Positions 43,563-56,222 of a stretch of DNA of 64,000 nucleotides are shown here, one piece after another. The translations under genes were made by a program, and so were the position numbers. The stretch is from NCBI GenBank assembly GCA_001414485.1, contig LLEY01000031.1, forward strand, positions 248,001-312,000, written 5' to 3'. How positions within the stretch are numbered: the first letter of the stretch is position 1; every line of letters begins with the position of its first letter. The notes below the pieces were generated by a model. That model ran no database searches. It saw only the letters and a program-made list of their open reading frames with translations, and was not told where the DNA came from. The DNA comes from Calycina herbarum (taxonomy: Eukaryota > Ascomycota > Leotiomycetes > Helotiales > Pezizellaceae).

Positions 43563-45737
43563 ACCGATATCCCGGCCTCGTGCACGGTCCTGGCAAAAGC
43601 CCGCCGAAAAACCCCTCTTTTTACCTCGACCATCACCACTTTAACTATGGCTAGAATAGACAAATCTTATTAGATCAACTTGGCGGTGGCAGCAATTGAA
43701 AGAGGAGAGCATAGCAATTTTACTGAGGCAGCTAAGAAGTATGGGTGTGACCGTACTGCTATCTTACGGAGGATTAGGGGCTTGACTATAACACGCAAAG
43801 ACGCTACTGCCCTTTACCACCAAGCACTTACTAAGGAGTAAGAAGAAGTCCTGATTCGACAGATCAATAACCTTACTGATCGAGCAATACCCCCTACGTC
43901 TTCAATTGTTAAGAACCTTATAGAAGAGATACGTGGGAGCGCGGTAGGGAAGAACTAGACTAGGCAATTTATCCGAAGACACAAGGACAGGTTATATAGC
44001 AGCTATCTTAAGAACATTGAGAACTTAAGAGTAGTAGCTAAGTATGCTCCTATGTTTACACTCTTCTTTACCTTAGTATTATATACTTTTTCCCCTCCTT
44101 GTCTTAATTTAAGTATAAAAGCTAATATTGTCTTATTTTCTCTAGCTTATATAAGTTATCGAGAAATATAATATAACTACCGATAACCTATATAACTTTG
44201 ACGAGAAGGGATTCCTTATAGGATTTAGCCGATCTATAAAGCGTATTATGAGTCTGGAAGCGTATATATTAGGCTAGGTTATAAAGAATAAGTAGGACGG
44301 TTCTCGAGAGTTTATTTCTCTACTAGCATGTGTCTCGGCTATTAGGAGAGCTATCCCGCCGCTTCTTATTTATAAGAGCGCGTCAAGAGACTTACAGGGC
44401 TCCTAGACAGAGGATGTTGAAGAAGACGGGGCATATTTTAGTTTATTAGAAAACGGCTGGTTATTAAACCAGTTTAGCCTAAAGTGGCTAGAAGACGTCT
44501 TTAAGAGACACACAAAACCGAAGAGCGCAAGAGCATACCGGCTGCTTCTTATAGACGGCCACTCCTCGTATGTTAACATGAAATTTATCGACTTTATATT
44601 CCGCTATCGTATTATTATTATTATCCTTCCTCCTTATACTACACATCGGCTCTAGCCTCTTAACATAGGCCTCTTCCAACCCCTCGCTATATTCTACAGT
44701 AACGAGCTAGAAAAGCTCCTTACTACTTCCGATAGATTAGTCTCTATGTCTAAGAGATTTTTCTATAAAATGTTTAAGATAGCCTAAGATCTTATATTTA
44801 TAGAACATAACATTATATATGCCTTTAAGAAGGCTGGAATCTGGCCAATTTAGAGCGCAAAGATGGTTGCCCAGGTGACAAAGCCTGCCTCGCTAGTCAA
44901 GGAACCTGTCAAAGGCATGAAAACACCCCTTATATTAAAAGCTATACGACACACGTTCTTAGACTTTGAAAAGTCTCCATCCAAGCTCAAGGCACACAAG
45001 GTCTTTACTTCCATACGTACTCTTTCCTCTCAAGTCTCTATTCTTAAACACGAGAACCAGGGGCTGCGAATAGCTATTATTCTTAAGAATTAGAAGAGAA
45101 AGAAGGGTAAGAGACTTAATCTTTGCAGGGAAATTAGCTAGGGAGTAGAGGTATACTCCCCTAGGAAGGTTATACGAGCTCGAGAGTATCAGGCCAAGGA
45201 AGAAGAGGCAAGGGAGGCTGAAGAACAGGCAAAGGAAGAGAGGAGAGAGACAAGAAAGGCGAATGCTCTTAAGAGACAACGTAAGAAGGAAGAATTAGCT
45301 AATAAGAGAGCAGAAACCCAGCTCTATAAGGAGCTGGCTGCTGTAACTCCAAAGGCCTTAAAACAGACAAAATGTATACATGTCCTACGAAAAAGGACTA
45401 CTCTACATATGCCTCAAGTCAAGAAAGGAGCTAAAAAGGGACAAAAAGAGCTGGAAAAGCCAACTTTAATACTTAAACTTAAGGTTAGAGTTCCAGCTGA
45501 AGTGGTAGCCCCACAATTGAAGGAAACTAGGTCAGGACGGCAGATTAGGCTACCACTCCGTGCTCGCGCATAGTTTTTTATACTTATTCTCTAATTAACT
45601 ACCTTTTATCTATATCCCTACTTAATTACATACAAATTCAATAAGTGGTTGTTGTGATATATAACTTTTAATATAGTGGGTGACATTCCGAGGGGGCGGG
45701 CTTTTGCCAGGACCGTGCACGAGGCCGGGATATCGGT
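43563..45737 (+). mobile_element. 2,175-bp TIR DNA transposon (copy B)
   Basis: Inverted termini (ACCGATATCCCGGCCTCGTG... and complement) are flanked by TA duplications (43561-43562 and 45738-45739). This is the uninterrupted counterpart of copy A and much less AT-biased, so presumably younger or less RIP-affected. It holds one transposase reading unit on the plus strand. It inserted in the promoter region of the homeodomain/C2H2 gene, between that gene and the convergent end of the beta-lactamase-like gene. Confidence 0.92.
43647..45573 (+). pseudogene. Copy B transposase remnant (pogo/Tc1-like DDE) with intron
   Basis: It starts MARIDKSY and reads through an HTH region (NFTEAAKKYGCDRTAILRRIRG) and a CENP-B-like second HTH (FIRRHKDRLYSSYLKNIENLRVVAKYAP). 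An apparent 80-nt intron (44076-44155, GTATTA...TCTCTAG) restores phase to VIEKYNITTDNLYNFDEKGFLIG. Then come LLLIDGHSSYVN (second Asp intact) and PLNIGLFQPL, where the third catalytic Asp is Asn (44662-44664). The C-terminus is a long charged coiled-coil (KEEEAREAEEQAKEERRE) ending LPLRARA. Several in-frame TAG/TAA codons interrupt it, so the enzyme is dead. Confidence 0.82.
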
Positions 45738-46028
45738 TAATCAGGCAGGCATTGAGGCATGAAAGATTGGTTGCCTCTCGACGCCACATTGATCATTTCT
45801 CACGGGCTTTTTGACTGCGCCGAGGCGAGCTGAACAATGTACGACTGACTTGATTTGTGGTAGGTACGCTTTAAGAGTGGAGAGGAATGAGTATCGCGTG
45901 TCGCTCAAAATTGACCTCACCTTTTCTCGCGATTCGAAATCTCAAATCTATGTCTTTCAATTCGGGATTCGTTGTTCATTGTCATTGAGTTCCCCTATTC
46001 TTTTTTCGCTACGATGTATCTTTCAAAC

Positions 46029-47417
46029 TCACTTAGAACTCTCATAAACATCATAAATTTCCCGTTGAAACTTCCCATGCAACTCCATGATAGGAGGGGC
46101 CATTGGAGGCGTCACTTGAGTTCCAGCTAAACCACACAGTCCAGCTTCCCGATCGAGAAACTATCAACCTTATTAGCAATGAACAACAAGTCTTCGAGCA
46201 CAATTACAACTCACCCATGGCATGCACGGCATTCCAGCCCAAATGATGGTATTCTTGTTCATCCATCCACCATCGTCTTCAACCAAAAGGCCGGCAAAAC
46301 TCCAATTCTTTTTTACGGATGTAGGTACAGTCACACTAAGGATGGGTCCGATCCCTGGAACGAGAAGAAGTTCATTAAGAGATTTCTTGCAAGCTTCGTC
46401 GAGTTGTGGTTTGAAGAGCTCCACGTATGATGCGGGTGTTAGGAGAACGGGATCCTCCTTTAATACTGCTTGCAAGAAAACCAGGTATGAATCTGTACTT
46501 CCATATATTCCGGAACCTCCAAGACAATCCTAAATAGCGAATCAGTAAAGAAAGAAGAATATTTGAGATGTTAACCTACTGTTGCGCCATAAATCATATC
46601 AGCTTCCCCGGTATCCACAGCCTTCGAATCCTCATCAAGGACACTGATACTTGCAAGTCTCCCTTCCATGTGAGCCTGCTTCTTTGGCCAGAATGTGAGA
46701 TCCTTGATTCCGAGAGGTTTGAAAATGTTCTTAATCATGTAAGTCTCCAAAGTCTCGCCAGTCTTCCTCTCGATCATTTGTCCCACCCAATCGATACTAC
46801 TTCCATAGAACCATGCAGCTCCAGGCTGGAATATGAGTGGTACTGCTGCCTTCTCAGCAACGGTTGCACCACTCCAAGGAGTTTCTCCACGGCTGGCACG
46901 CCACTTTAGGAGATATGGGTTCATCTGGTCATAGGTATGTCCGGAGGTGTGGGTAAGAAGTTGACTTCAATCAGGTGTCAGAAATATTTATCTTCTAGCA
47001 ATGGAAGTTTACTGACCGAAGTGTAACAGGACCAGTTTTTGGCTCGAGAATCGCTTCATTTTTGGTGTCATCGAAGCCAGTAATCACCCCAAATTTTCCA
47101 ACTTCAGGCAATATTGGTGCAACATCAGCATCGAGGTCTAGTAAACCTTTCTCGACACATTGCAAGGCGCACACTGCAGTCAGGAGTTTTGTACAAGATG
47201 CCATTCCAAGTATGGAATCTTGCTGCATTGGCTTCTTCGTGCTCAATGACTGCACACCAATCGTTTTGCTATATTTAAATGATCCTGCATCAGAGTTAGC
47301 GTCACTTCTTTCATTTTTTTTATCTTAGAGAATACCATCTCTGTTTGTGGCAGCAAGTGAGACGCCGGGAAGCAAACCCGACTCAAAAGCTTCTTGGTAT
47401 GAATCCTCAAAAGTCAT
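46029..47417 (-). CDS. Class C beta-lactamase-fold esterase/transesterase
   Basis: Five exons (47417-47336, 47284-47017, 46964-46580, 46529-46215, 46160-46029) give 393 aa with consistent phases. The fold is that of serine beta-lactamase/DD-peptidase relatives, which in fungi are mostly esterases or acyltransferases (EstB/LovD type). The catalytic SxxK motif is ASCTKLLT (Ser ~57, Lys ~60), and the second motif is FYGSSIDWVG with Tyr ~170. LLTHTSGHTYDQMNPYL and KPLGIKDLTFWP are further family signatures, and LGGSGIYGSTDSYLVFLQ begins the C-terminal part. No signal peptide is visible, so it is probably cytosolic. The substrate cannot be told from sequence. No polyketide or other biosynthetic genes surround it. 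Confidence 0.88.
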
Positions 47418-50400
47418 TTTCTTGGAGAAAGTTTATGTCTTGTTTGTTTTTTGCTGGATTTTGAGTTTGAAGTCATCGGGCAGATGGGCATAGATATATG
47501 TTGGTTGGTTGGCTTTTTTCTATTGGTTCCCTTGTGGCCCGATTTCCATCGGTCGTAAACAACCCCGGGAGTTGCAACAGCTGGCTGCCACTGGCGGGGT
47601 TCTTACGAAGCGATCCACTTTCGTATTCGATTACGGTGCATCTCTCATGATTAGCTGGTAGTTGCTTAGAAATGTCAGAAAGTTGTCAGATGGTTGACTG
47701 CGGGGTCGAGAGGCTGGTCTTAGACTAGTGGTAGACGTACACAAGTGGGGTAACGATGAATCAAACAAACATCACTTCGAGTTTCGTATTCATCTTTCAA
47801 TTGACTCTTTCCTCTCCTAGTTTTTGATACAATGCCATTTCTTCAGAGAATAACTTTCCACGAGATTTCTAATTTCTCACACCAATTCAAGCAAAGTGGC
47901 AGTGGGACCAAACATCAAGATTTATCTTCTCTCTTTAGAATCATCTATTAAGACAGAAGAGTTCTAGCTGAGACCTTATGTTGAATCAATCAGCCACTGA
48001 AAACAGCTGCTTTAACCAGAGGGAAATATCACCCTTTTGACGTCTAATGGAATTGATTATTTCCATAATTTACTATCAGACTTCATTCATATTAAACAGA
48101 AATTCTTTCTTTGGAAAGATCACTGTCTAATGTAATTGATTGTTAGACTTCTTGCTCGTGAAACAGGATTCTCTATTAGTGAAATAGCATCTGTTTTCGA
48201 GTTTTTCTGCTTGCTCGTAGTTTAATGATCAAAGATACGAATTCCCGTCGTAATCACTTAATCTTCGACCTCCCTATTATTATTCTTTGTGATAACTGGA
48301 AGTGCCAATGGTCTTTATATAGCAAAGAAAATTGTTCAGGTGTGAGTAAGCTACGAGTAAGCTACGAGCAACTCGCGAGTAACTCCAAAGCGCCCTACAA
48401 CTTATTAAATAAACTATGGCACTCAATTTTACCTAATGATACATTGTTCCCAGAAAAAACAGCGATTCAAAGACGGAAATAGTAACAACAAGCTACCAAG
48501 ACAAGGAAATTTCGTCCTGGAGTCGAAAATTTAGAATCGCAAAGTAATCCAAAGTATAAAACGTCACTTGTGACTTGATTCATGATGCTTCATTATATCA
48601 GCAGCTCGGTTCTCGTACAACTATTCAAAGAGAATGATCATGATTGATTAGGAACAAATAGATGCGATCCAGACTTTGTATACAGACTTCTGCTGGAACA
48701 GTTCTACAATTTACGAAGCCAAATTTCCGATTGATACCCTGTATATATTTGTCTTCCTTAATCTAGAAGCAAAAAGTAGTTCCTCTAGATGTCCATGGAC
48801 ACGGAGGTTATGCCAACTGAGCCTTTAAAGGGGCTGTCACACAGATTCAACAATGAGCAAAGGTCTCCTGGCGTATGGAGAGTGGCTTAATAGCAACGGA
48901 ACAGGGGGAATATGAGGAGATACTTGAGCTATTGTTGGGAGCCAGCAATAGCTACTCTACAAGGAGTATGTAAGCTACTTTTAGAAACTCTGTATATAGT
49001 GCGTCTGCATAGCGCCTTCCGGCGGCTAAAGACTATTTGAATACAAAGAAAGAAAGAAAAAGATGTCCATGGACAACAATTTGAATATGACTCCCTGAAC
49101 ATTTCCTTACACAATACCCTATAAAATAAATAATTTCGACGTCATACTACTTCAGAACACCAAGCACCAAGTGCCCACTCCTATCTTACCTTATCTCATC
49201 TTCCGGTAAAAATCGTAATCCCGACTCACACATCGCCTAGGTCTAAAAATATCCCACCCTTACACGTGCCTTGCTTACATCTACAACCTCTTGGCGTGGA
49301 GGCAGATGGTGTGTGTGTGGGGTACCACAGGATCGGAGGATGGGGATGAAACTTAAAACAATTTGGATGGGGGCGGAGAACATTTTGAATCCAGAGTCTG
49401 GGCTCATAGCTGGATTTTATCAAACATCGTGAATTTCGCCTGAAGAAATCTCGGTGAGAATGATTATGATGAGATCAGGATGGGGAATTTAAGGATTTGG
49501 TGAAGCAAGTTTGCAATCATTCAGGGGGATGGTCGTGAATCGTGATGGGTGACCAATTGATTGGAAGGACACAAGAAATTTGAGGGAGTAGAAGAATGAG
49601 GAAAGAAAGAGAACAATATCGTGAAACAGTAACTGATCAACATCAACAACCTCAATTGCAAGTACTCAGTAGTAAAAAAGAGCCTAGGCCCTAGGCCCTA
49701 GGGATGGATGTTGATAGACAATTTGTAACGAGGGGAGATGCGAGGGGTAGAGAGAAAAAGTAAGTATCATCGGGCCTCGATACAACCTCAAACGCCTTAT
49801 CGAAAGACTAACAAAAACAAAAAGAATCAATATACACCAGACGACTCGAAATGCGAACGATTCACAAAAAATAAAGTTTCGTACTCTCTTCACACAAACC
49901 ACAACATAAAACCAAAACTCTGGGTCACACCACTGATGTGCTGTCCCTACACAGCACCTCTCGAATTCCCCTATGAGCGAAAAAGTGTACGTTCAGATGA
50001 TGAACAGCAGGAAGAAGCAAAATATACCTCAACAAACTCGCCATACACGTGGCCCCTCACGAAAAATTCTAGGTCATTTGAACTCATTTCTTCGTTTCGT
50101 TTCGACTTGCCTTATCTCATGTGTAACGCTACTTTTTCCGGCACTTTGGTACCTACATCTCTACCCGCGCGCGCCTCTGGTGAGATGTGAGGTGGGAGAT
50201 GCAGCTAGAAAAAGACCTCACCAAAGAATCTGCATGTATGCTGCAGGCCGATAGGGGAATTAATTAAAAAAGGAATGCCGTCAGATAGTGAATTCGTTTG
50301 GAAATGTCTCGATACTCATCGCCAGAGTGAAATTATCTCATCTTTTGGCGTCGAGTGATTTCCAGAAGCGAGGCCCTGAGACGAAACATCCGGTCCAACA

Positions 50401-51889
50401 ATTCCCCTCCCTTCGAGTGGAAATGTAAAGAGGCGTAGAGGATGGGAAAGGATTCCGGAGAAAGCGAGCCAAGCTCCCCTCGGGGAAAGAGGATCTCTGA
50501 ATGGTGGATTCGGGGTAAAAATGGGGCGGTCGGGGAATTTCCATCTGTTGGTCATCTCGCACTTTTTGTCAACAACCTCAATCAGCACGAGCACCCGGAC
50601 CGAAAACAAGAGTACTTCGTAAAGCTCACCACGTAGCGTGGCAATGCCTACGATTTTCGTTATCACACGTGGATGGCCTAATTCCTGCGGATTTAGTCAA
50701 AGTACCTTGGTACTTGTTTGAGCCTTCTTGTTCCTCCTCCATCTCGTGGTAAGATACTACTGTAACTTATGTCTAAATCTTATTCCTGATTGAGCATTCT
50801 CTTGGAAGCTCACCAGATCTCCATCAGTGAATCTATTCCCATCACTCCCCACCAAAACAAGGTAGTCGCCAAGGAAAATCACCGATGAAAGGTACGAAGT
50901 AATAAAAAAACAACGTCCCTGCGCGAACTATCCTGGGCACTCATCTCATCTTCAAACATAGAGACTCGCCCAAAAAGGACCAGACGGGAAAGAAGCACCA
51001 ATTGCTGGTCACCCATCACGCCAGAGCTGGACAGCCCTGCCGCAAATCGGGCATGGCTTACCCCTGAAGGCCCGCTGTCAGTGGGCTGAATAGGTCGTTC
51101 TTGGCAGGCACTGTTCCTGAATTTGAGGCGAGAGCGAAAGGGGGGGGGATGGGTGTGATGTTTCAAAAACAGCAGCACATCGAGGGCATGCAGAAGCAGG
51201 CAAGGCAAGTCACTCGGTGCACCATCCAGTAGGAACATACTCTCTCGTCACCGCGTCGCTTTAATAGGACAAACTTCTCGTCTACTCGTTTGTACACCTT
51301 GCTTGTGCAAGTCAAATGCAGGAACAGGGAAAAAGCCGTGCTTAGCAAGCAGGCCCCAAATAAAATTGTACGGAGTAGGCAAGTCTTGACGGGTTTGTCT
51401 AGATGCACGTTGGTGAATCAGACCGCCCAGTCTTCATTAGGTGCAAGATGAGTGGAGGAGCCATACGCCGGTCAGGTACTCGTACATTGTAAGCGAAAGT
51501 GATATAGGATGCTCGCCCCTGCTCTTCCTTCCGCTCCTCTTCCCTCTTCCCTCCTCACCCATCTTTCGAAGTACTTTATCTTCATATTCGCTCCTTTTTC
51601 TGACCGTGTCAACATTCGCTCCTTTGCAAGGTCGCGCGGGTACTCAGTCATTCACACTCTTTTTTCCCCATTACAACAACTCACAGTCTTTTCGACCTCG
51701 TTGCCCATTGTCCCAGTTCATCAACTGTCAATTCTTCGCAGTCAAGACCAACACACACTCATTCATTGATTGAATACCATTCACACTTGCTAGCAAATTA
51801 CTCCATATCCAAAAAAAAATCCAGTACTCCGAGTAAAGACAAAAAAACGCAAACAACAAATCGTAAAATTTCACAATTCATACACGAAT
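47418..51889. other. 4.5-kb gene-poor stretch
   Basis: Short frames occur (48225-48482, 49738-50190, 50316-50666, 50879-51238), but none has a domain, splice pattern or signal peptide I recognise. Items seen: a small GTGAGTAAGCTACGAGTAAGC-type repeat near 48340; three overlapping CTAGGCC units at 49684-49702; a pyrimidine-rich leader at 51500-51780 just upstream of the GH128 gene, typical of strong fungal promoters. Long non-coding RNAs or a decayed gene cannot be excluded. Confidence 0.45.
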
Positions 51890-53159
51890 ATGCGCTCCTC
51901 AACAGTATCAACCCTCGCCTTTTTGGCTTCGTCCTTGCTGGTTAAGGATGTTATCGCTGGTCGTTTTGACGTACGCAAGAGACAAAATTATGTCATTCAA
52001 GTCCAGGAAGAGGTCGTCGGTAAGCTACTTAGCGATACACAACATACTTGTTCTTGAAAACTAATGAATTCCAGTTTCACGAGGCCCAGATGGTGCACTT
52101 ACCACTGGCAAGCCAATTGCTGTAAAGACTGTTACAGTTCCAGCTTCGGCAACAACTCCAGTCGTCGAGGCGCCACCTAAGGAGGACCCTCCTGTTGTCG
52201 TCGCTTCGAGCTCAGCACCTGTCAAGGTCGTCGACACAAAGCCCAGCTCCCAAGCACCAGCACCAAAGCCATCCTCGACCTCCGCCGTCGCCGAGGCGCC
52301 AAAGCCAACGACAACTACCCCCAAGCCAGAAGCCGCCAAACCAACAACTACTCTCGAGGCTCCAAAGCCAACCACAACCGCCCCCAAGCCAACAACCTTG
52401 GCGACTTCTGTTGCTCCAGCTCCATCCTCCGATACAACTATTCAGACAACTGGCGCAAAGCGTGGTGCTGCTTATAACGATGTCAACCTCGTCAAGGCAT
52501 TCGGTGGAAGTGTTTCTTGGGCCTACAACTGGGCTTCAGCCTCAGGAGGTAGCCTCCCTTCAGGCATCGAATACGTCCCTATCCTTTGGGGCGACAAGCC
52601 AGACAAGACCAATAGCTGGACTGCCAACGTCGAGAAAGCACTCGCCTCTGGATCCAAGCACATTTTGGGCTTCAATGAGCCTGATCTAGGAGAACAAGCC
52701 TCCATGTCTGTCGATGCATCCGTCACCGCATGGAAGAAGTATATCCAGCCATATGCTGGTAAAGCCAAGTTGGGTTCCCCATCTGTCACCAATGGTAATA
52801 ATAAAGTTGCACCATACATGGGTATTCCATATCTCAAGCAGTTCCTCGACAAATGCAGCGGTTGCACCGTTGATTTCGTCGTCATCCATTGGTATAACAA
52901 CAACCCTCTCGACTCTGCTGTCCAATATTTCAAGGATCACGTGAAGGAGGCCCATGATACCTCTGGAGGAAAGCCAGTCTGGCTCACCGAATTCCAATAC
53001 CTCGGTGGGGACCAGGCCGCTTTCTTGAAGAAGGTTATCCCATGGTTGGAGGCTAAGGAGCAATCATATGTTGAACGATATTCATACTTCATGGCTTCCG
53101 AGGGCAAACTCATCAATGGTAATGGACTTTCCGACATTGGGAAGGCATATGTCGCATGA
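51890..53159 (+). CDS. Secreted GH128 (Asl1-like) beta-1,3-glucanase
   Basis: Exons 51890-52019 and 52075-53159 give 404 aa. A signal peptide (TLAFLASSLLVKDVIAG) is followed by a KR site (RFDVRKRQN) suited to Kex2 cleavage, then a long Pro/Thr/Ser linker with PKPTTT repeats (about 60-170) likely to be O-glycosylated. The C-terminal ~235 residues form the Asl1-like/GH128 catalytic domain: VSWAYNWASA, EYVPILWG, HILGFNEPDL (acid/base Glu ~245), FVVIHWYNNN and PVWLTEFQYL (nucleophile Glu ~349), ending in ASEGKLINGNGLSDIGKAYVA. Such enzymes act on fungal wall beta-1,3-glucan during growth or remodelling. The linker suggests wall association. The pyrimidine-rich 5' leader suggests strong expression. 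Confidence 0.92.
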
Positions 53160-54291
53160 GCTTCTGAGAGGATATAAGGACTTTAGAACGATTTACATTT
53201 CCATGTACATACTTTGATGGCCACTTCTTGAATGGCGACCGTTGTGTAGGATAAATTAGGGTGGACATTTTTGGTGTAAAATTATCGGAGCGAAAACTTT
53301 CTGTTCGTGAACAGGATTTCCTACACATATTTAGTATCAATACAATTGCAATTGATTTACCTGGGGTTTTAATTTTGATTTGCTTTTGATTTGTGGTTTC
53401 TTGGCTCCCCTTTTCCGCGGTGTTATAACCTATGTTTACCATGATTGTTCGAAATTTTGTAGAAGAAAAAAGTTATCATAAAATTTACTGTCCTAGTCGT
53501 CTAGGATAATCGTATTTTTGAGATGGTTTCCGGTTGCAGTGTTCTAGCCAAGAAGGGCCATTCTCTTAGGATCAAACTCATATACTGGCGCCGGATATGG
53601 TATGCCCACGGCTCTGGATCGGAAGCGAGGGGAAGATCCGGCCCGAGCTAAGATGAATCGCACAAACTAGCGATATTGATATTGAGATAGCCTTGCTGAG
53701 GTCGTGAAGGGGAATGTTGGCGGGGAAAACCCGTCGAAAGTAGAGTGTTGATTTCTCCATCGCGTTTCTCATTTTTGGATGCGCAAATATCGTTGGGTGT
53801 TTGCGGTCCAAGTGGTCGATTGCTCGGAATTCTGACGATTGGTTTGACGTTGATTCTAGTTAGTTCCAGACTTAATTTTGCTAGGAAACCTGGAAGGTTC
53901 GTCGTGGTGTTGTAGTTAAAAGGAGAAGAGGGGCAGATTTAGGTGCAGATTTTCGATGTCATAAACTTTAGGCCTCGAATCTAAGGCGCCACGCAAGCCC
54001 GCTAACGAGGCTACCTATAAAAATCCTGGTCAATATGGGAGCACAAGAGCAGGAGGGTACTTCAAAATAATATCGCACACACACAAACCCCTCGAGGCGC
54101 AGTTCAAGCCAACTCCTCTGCAAACATCAATACGAGATCACTTCCTCCCGACGAGACACCATATATCAGAGTCGACAACGACCCCTTGATGCTTCGCAGA
54201 AGTCCCCCACAACACCACGCGACCCGCGTCAACTGCTGAGTGTTTGACTCACCAAACCACCTCTCAACCGCACACAAGCACGCCACCCAAC
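53160..54291. other. Intergenic, no gene seen
   Basis: It contains the 3' flank of the GH128 gene and the promoter of SPT2. A minus frame at 53578-53811 has no recognisable feature. A CGCACACACACA tract at 54072 is the only simple repeat. Confidence 0.5.
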
Positions 54292-55419
54292 ATGCCGGTA
54301 CGTATATTCTATAGAGCGATTTCGAAATCGCATGCTCACAAATGGTAGATCGGTGACCTTCTTGCCTCGATTACTGGGGAGCCGAGCCCCACGCAGGCAA
54401 ATGCCTCTCGCCCTATGTCTCAACCCACCAAACGCAAACCCTCCGATGCCGAAACCTTCCGTCGTCCAGCAGATAAGATACAACGAACCAACTCCTCCAA
54501 CTCAAACCCCGCGGCGAGACCAAATACCTCGAGACCAGTAGGACAAAGCACAAGACCTGGCGCAGTAGATACATCGATGTCGCGAATGAGGTTGGATACC
54601 GACAAACGAACCCCCATCTCTTCAACTTCTAGCCCAATCACATCTTCAACCCCGAGAAATGGCCAACCTCCAACTCCTTCATCGGCCATCGACCCGCGAC
54701 GACCACCTCCGAAGAAGGGTTCATATGCAGAAATTATGGCACGGGGTAAAATGGCACAGGCTACAATGGGGCAGGTCGGCGCAATAAAGCACAAGCGTAT
54801 CGAAAAGCAACCAAGTAAGCGCGAGCGAGAAGAGATGAAAGCACAAAAGTCCGCAAACCTGTCGAAGAACATCGGTCCAAATGGTAAATTTCGCAATACA
54901 CCAGGTGCGGCTGCTATGAACGGCAAAGGTCAGACCCCTGAAGGACGAAATGGATCGAAGTTGGCTGCGGGAGGGAAGGGCAAGGCAGCTCCTGCTGTAC
55001 CCGAGAAGAAGATCAAGAAAGCTGCGCTGGCAACAACAGGTTATGCAGGAACGGCACGTCCAAAGCCAGGTGCGAAGCCAGGATCGAAACCAACTTTTGG
55101 ATCTTCGTCTCGAGAACGTGAACGCGATCGTTATGGCCGCAGACCGCCTGCCTTGGGCTCTCGAGAAGACCGATACGAAAGTTATGATGATGAAGAGGAT
55201 GATATGGAGGAAGACGATCAACCTGATTACGAGTCCGACGTATCCTCTGACATGGAAGCCGCTGCCTTTGAAGTGGATGAGGAAGAAGCAATGGCGGCAA
55301 AGATCGCGAGAAAGGAGGACCAGCTTGCTCTGGAAGAGGAGAATCGGTTGAAGCGCGAGAAGCTCGAGAAGAAGAAGAAACTGATGGCAATGGCAAAGAA
55401 GGCGGGAAAGAAACGTTAA
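54292..55419 (+). CDS. SPT2: SPT2 chromatin protein (histone H3-H4 chaperone)
   Basis: Spt2 binds H3-H4 through a conserved C-terminal motif and acts in transcription elongation. Exon 1 is only 6 nt (ATGCCG, 54292-54297). A 51-nt intron (GTACGT...GGTAG) leads to exon 2 (54349-55419), giving 358 aa that start MPIGDLLASITGE, the family's usual N-terminus. A downstream ATG at 54415 would lose this conserved start. The middle is a basic, Pro/Ser/Lys-rich disordered region with KKGSYAEIMARGK and KREREEMKAQK. The C-terminus has an acidic stretch (DDEEDDMEEDDQPDYESDVSSDMEAAAFEVDEEE) followed by a basic Lys-rich helix ending KKAGKKR, the Spt2 histone-binding region. Confidence 0.9.
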
Positions 55420-56222
55420 GATATATCTTTCTTCGTCGACTTTCCATCAAGTTCGCCCACAATCTAAGTTACTTTTCCGGGATTTCGGAATTATCTAGTG
55501 TGGACATGGGCGGATTACTTGCCCAACTATACACTTGATCGCGTGGGGAAAGGGGGAGTGGAGAGGCAAATCTCATACATCACCTTGTCAATATGTGTTT
55601 TTAGCGATAAGGAGTTCAGGTCTGATTTTACACTCATAAGAGGAGCATTTGAAGGCGTCGACCTGGTAGACTTGGAGGACCCAAATACCCCCTTTCTTTG
55701 GGACGGGAGGCAACTGGATACATATATCAAGTCTGTAATCAGGGATTTCTTTCTTCTTCTTTTTCCGTCCTCGAGCGGTGTTTTTTTATACATACATAGC
55801 ATAGAGCAGAAACTGAATCAAGTCAATAAGTAGTAAATTTGAAAAACCCAGCGACCGACTATTTTGTTCGTCACGCTTGTGTTAAGGCGGGGCCGGGAAA
55901 TGCAGCTAGCTCTGGTTCCGAAATCTTGTCTCAGACCATCCTATATCAACTATCAAGAAATAACCTACTCTGACCTGCTAAAACGTCCAAATACACGCTG
56001 CTTATGCACTCGGCCTGCTCTTTGCGCTCCCTTGTATTAGGAAGTCGGTTAATCGCTCCTTCCCTAAACTCGCTTGTGCTATGGGAAGTTGGTCGCTCCT
56101 TCCCTGAAGAGAGTTGGAGCTCACCCGACGTCCATCGCTCCTTCCCTCAACACCTCAACACCTCAACACCTCAACAACCTCCTCCGCCCCACCCCACAAC
56201 CAAAACCTCCGAGCTTAAACCT
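55420..56222. other. Intergenic with short CTCAACAC repeats
   Basis: No gene is recognised. Four tandem units of the 10-mer CTCAACACCT lie at about 56146-56176, and GCTCCTTCCCT recurs three times between 56056 and 56145. Frames at 55498-55833 and 56004-56393 look accidental. Confidence 0.5.

Noticed and set aside
46029..47417. Member of a biosynthetic gene cluster (LovD-type acyltransferase)
   Set aside because: No polyketide synthase, tailoring enzyme or pathway transporter is nearby; neighbours are a regulator, a transposon and a gene-poor stretch.
48225..50666. Several 70-150-aa frames in the gene-poor stretch
   Set aside because: No recognisable domains, overlapping on both strands, with low-complexity compositions.
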